A stretch of DNA of 64,000 nt, from NCBI GenBank assembly GCA_965279295.1, contig CBDIHQ010000016.1, one strand, 5' to 3'. This stretch comes from Aquabacter sp965279295. Its GTDB lineage: Bacteria > Pseudomonadota > Alphaproteobacteria > Rhizobiales > Xanthobacteraceae. The notes under the pieces were generated by a model, which saw nothing but the letters and a program-made list of their open reading frames with translations, was not told where the DNA came from and did no database searches. How positions within the stretch are numbered: the first letter of the stretch is position 1; each line of letters opens with the position of its first letter. Positions 62,407-64,000 of this stretch are shown piece by piece. The position numbers and the translations under genes are program-made.

Positions 62407-63579
62407 GTGGCTGACATGGTCTCTATCGCCCCGAGTTCCGGGCCCGCACAGGCCGGCGACTTCAAGGAGATGATCCGCCAGTTCACGCCGAACTGGTTCG
62501 GCGCCACCATGGGCACCGGCGTGCTCGCACTCGCGCTCAATCAGTTTCCGCTGCCGATCCCGTTCTTGCCGGAAATTGGCCGTGCGCTCTGGCTGATGAA
62601 CATCGCCCTCTTCGTCCTGTTCTCCTGCATGTATGCCGCGCGCTGGATTTTCTTCTTCGACGGTGCCCGGCGGATTTTCCAGCATCCCGTGGTGTCCATG
62701 TTCTTCGGCACCATTCCCATGGGGCTGGCCACCATCATCAACGGCTTCCTGGTGTTCGGCATCCCCATGTGGGGCAGCACGGCGCTGAGCATCGCCCATA
62801 CCTTGTGGTGGATCGATGTGGCCATGGCGATCGCCTGCGGACTGATGATTCCCTTCCTCATGTTCACGCGCCAGGAGCACAGCCTGGAGAAGATGACTGC
62901 GGTCTGGCTGCTGCCGATCGTGGCAGCCGAGGTGGCGGCGGCGAGCGGTGCGCTGCTGGTGCCCCATCTCGAACCGGCTGAGGCTTATGGCGTGCACATC
63001 ATCAGCTATGTGCTCTGGGCGTTCTCGGTGCCGCTGGCCATGAGCATCCTGGTGATCCTTCTGCTGCGGCTTATCCTCTACAAGCTGCCGGTGCGCGACA
63101 TGGCGGCCTCCAGTTGGCTGGCATTGGGTCCCATCGGCACCGGCTCCCTCGGCCTGCTGCTGCTGGGCGGCAATGCGCCCGCGATTTTCACCGCACAGGG
63201 CCTTCCGGTGGTGGGAGATGTGGGGTTCGGCATCGGCATCATCGGCGGCGCCATCCTCTGGGGCTATGGCGCGTGGTGGCTGATGCTCGCGGTGCTGAAG
63301 ACTGTGCGTTACATGGGGGAGGGCATGCCGTTCAACATCGGCTGGTGGGCCTTCACCTTCCCGCTGGGGGTCTATTCCCTTGCGACGCTGGCGCTGGCGC
63401 GCGTCACCCATTTTAGCTTCTTCTCGGTGATCGGCGGGGTCCTCATCGTCTGCTTGGCCGGCTTCTGGCTGCTTGTGATGTCACGCACCATCCACGGTGC
63501 CTGGCGCGGCTATCTATTCTTCTCGCCGTGCCTCGTATCGGGTGTCGCACCCATCGAGCGGGCGCCGAAGCAGGTGTAG
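62407..63579 (+). CDS. TDT-family transporter (TehA/SLAC1-like)
   Basis: A 390-residue membrane protein with about ten helices. It begins with QFTPNWFGATMGTGVLALAL, the conserved start of the tellurite-resistance/dicarboxylate (TDT) family. Family members export tellurite-related anions, sulfite or malate, so the substrate is open. The GTG at 62407 is preferred because GGGAGGAG lies 7 nt upstream; an upstream TTG is also possible. It sits between thiE and thiG but points the other way. Confidence 0.83.
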   Translation: MADMVSIAPSSGPAQAGDFKEMIRQFTPNWFGATMGTGVLALALNQFPLPIPFLPEIGRALWLMNIALFVLFSCMYAARWIFFFDGARRIFQHPVVSMFFGTIPMGLATIINGFLVFGIPMWGSTALSIAHTLWWIDVAMAIACGLMIPFLMFTRQEHSLEKMTAVWLLPIVAAEVAAASGALLVPHLEPAEAYGVHIISYVLWAFSVPLAMSILVILLLRLILYKLPVRDMAASSWLALGPIGTGSLGLLLLGGNAPAIFTAQGLPVVGDVGFGIGIIGGAILWGYGAWWLMLAVLKTVRYMGEGMPFNIGWWAFTFPLGVYSLATLALARVTHFSFFSVIGGVLIVCLAGFWLLVMSRTIHGAWRGYLFFSPCLVSGVAPIERAPKQV

Positions 63580-63581
63580 CT

Positions 63582-64000
63582 TCAGGTCCCCACCAGCCCG
63601 AATTCCGGGCTGGAGGCTTCCGCGTGCAACTTCTTGGGGATGCGCCCGGAGAGGCGAGCCAGCCGTCCGCCATCCACCGCGTGGCGGAAAGCGGCCGCCA
63701 TGCGGACCGGGTCGTGGGCCTTCGAAACCGCTGTGTTGAGCAGCACCGCCGCGCAGCCCAGTTCCATGGCGAGCGCCGCGTCGGAGGCGGTGCCGATGCC
63801 GGCATCCAGCACCACCGGCACCGGCGAGCGGGCGCAGATCAGTTCGATCATGTGCGGATTGGCGATGCCCAGCCCCGAGCCGATCATGGAGCCCAGCGGC
63901 ATGACGGTCGCCGACCCCAGGTCCGCCAGCTTCTGGCATGTGACGGGGTCGTCATTGCAATAGGGCAGCACCACGAAGCCGCGCGCGACCAGATCCTCGG
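63582..64000 (-). CDS. thiG: Thiazole synthase ThiG, C-terminal part
   Basis: The visible 139 residues run from EDLVARGFVVLPYCNDDPVT to GLVGT. They include MPLGSMIGSGLGIANP, VPVVLDAGIGTASDAALAMELGC and VLLNTAVSKAHDPVRMA, all diagnostic of ThiG, which builds the thiazole ring of thiamine. The gene starts beyond the window. The stop codon lies 2 bp after the stop of the convergent transporter. Confidence 0.95.
   Translation of the reverse strand, partial: EDLVARGFVVLPYCNDDPVTCQKLADLGSATVMPLGSMIGSGLGIANPHMIELICARSPVPVVLDAGIGTASDAALAMELGCAAVLLNTAVSKAHDPVRMAAAFRHAVDGGRLARLSGRIPKKLHAEASSPEFGLVGT

Overview
The window is a gene-dense, GC-rich chromosomal segment from an alphaproteobacterium. Several features point to the Rhizobiales (Hyphomicrobiales), with Xanthobacteraceae such as Xanthobacter or Azorhizobium as my tentative guess. 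These are the ethylmalonyl-CoA pathway pair (ecm/meaA and ccr), the compact dnaA-dnaN-recF...gyrB block next to rpsT, a cyclic-glucan-type exporter, a sufS2-B-C-D-S-T operon behind an Irr-type iron-control palindrome, and an AccD without the usual zinc-finger cysteines. The family assignment rests on gene content only.

Layout. 1-1770: divergent ecm (partial) and ccr; ccr carries a 1-bp frameshift in a T tract. 1771-2477: a gene-free patch of nested GC-rich palindromic repeats. 2478-10390: flavoprotein, DUF924 protein, CobW-type GTPase, small membrane protein, D,D-carboxypeptidase, NdvA-like exporter and LhgO. 10428-20594: gyrB, an ArsC/LMW-phosphatase protein, LysE exporter, L,D-transpeptidase, recF, dnaN, dnaA, a 1.1-kb partly AT-rich gap (candidate oriC) and rpsT. 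Almost all genes left of this gap run leftwards and most genes right of it run rightwards, as expected around a replication origin.

20892-31000: NDUFA9-like SDR and the trpF-trpB...trpA cluster, which is interrupted by a small secreted ORF, a repeat and an antisense DUF559 gene. An XRE regulator/hydrolase/solute-binding protein group follows, then a stress set (CsbD, OsmC, esterase, ring-cleaving dioxygenase). 31312-42851: ilvD, a carboxymuconolactone decarboxylase-like protein, a two-repeat CVNH-type secreted protein, an RNase D-like exonuclease, lptC-lptA-lptB-rpoN (LPS export and sigma-54), folC-accD, and a zinc-ribbon metallopeptidase. 42997-54429: oxidoreductase, 1-Cys-type Bcp, large AsmA-like protein, PRC-barrel protein, tyrS, glycosyltransferase, anmK, APC permease, hydrolase.

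54562-61517 is an iron-sulfur assembly operon with two cysteine desulfurases, SufBCD and SufT, but no sufA. The window ends with thiE and the 3' part of thiG, separated by an oppositely oriented TDT-family transporter.

I saw no rRNA, tRNA, CRISPR array, insertion sequence or prophage. The repeat families at about 1.85-2.40, 24.2, 29.9 and 59.8 kb are the only mobile-like DNA. No clearly novel multi-gene system stands out. The best leads are the ccr frameshift, the ICE-like palindrome at suf, the interrupted trp cluster, the electrophile-detoxification-like trio and the repeat families.
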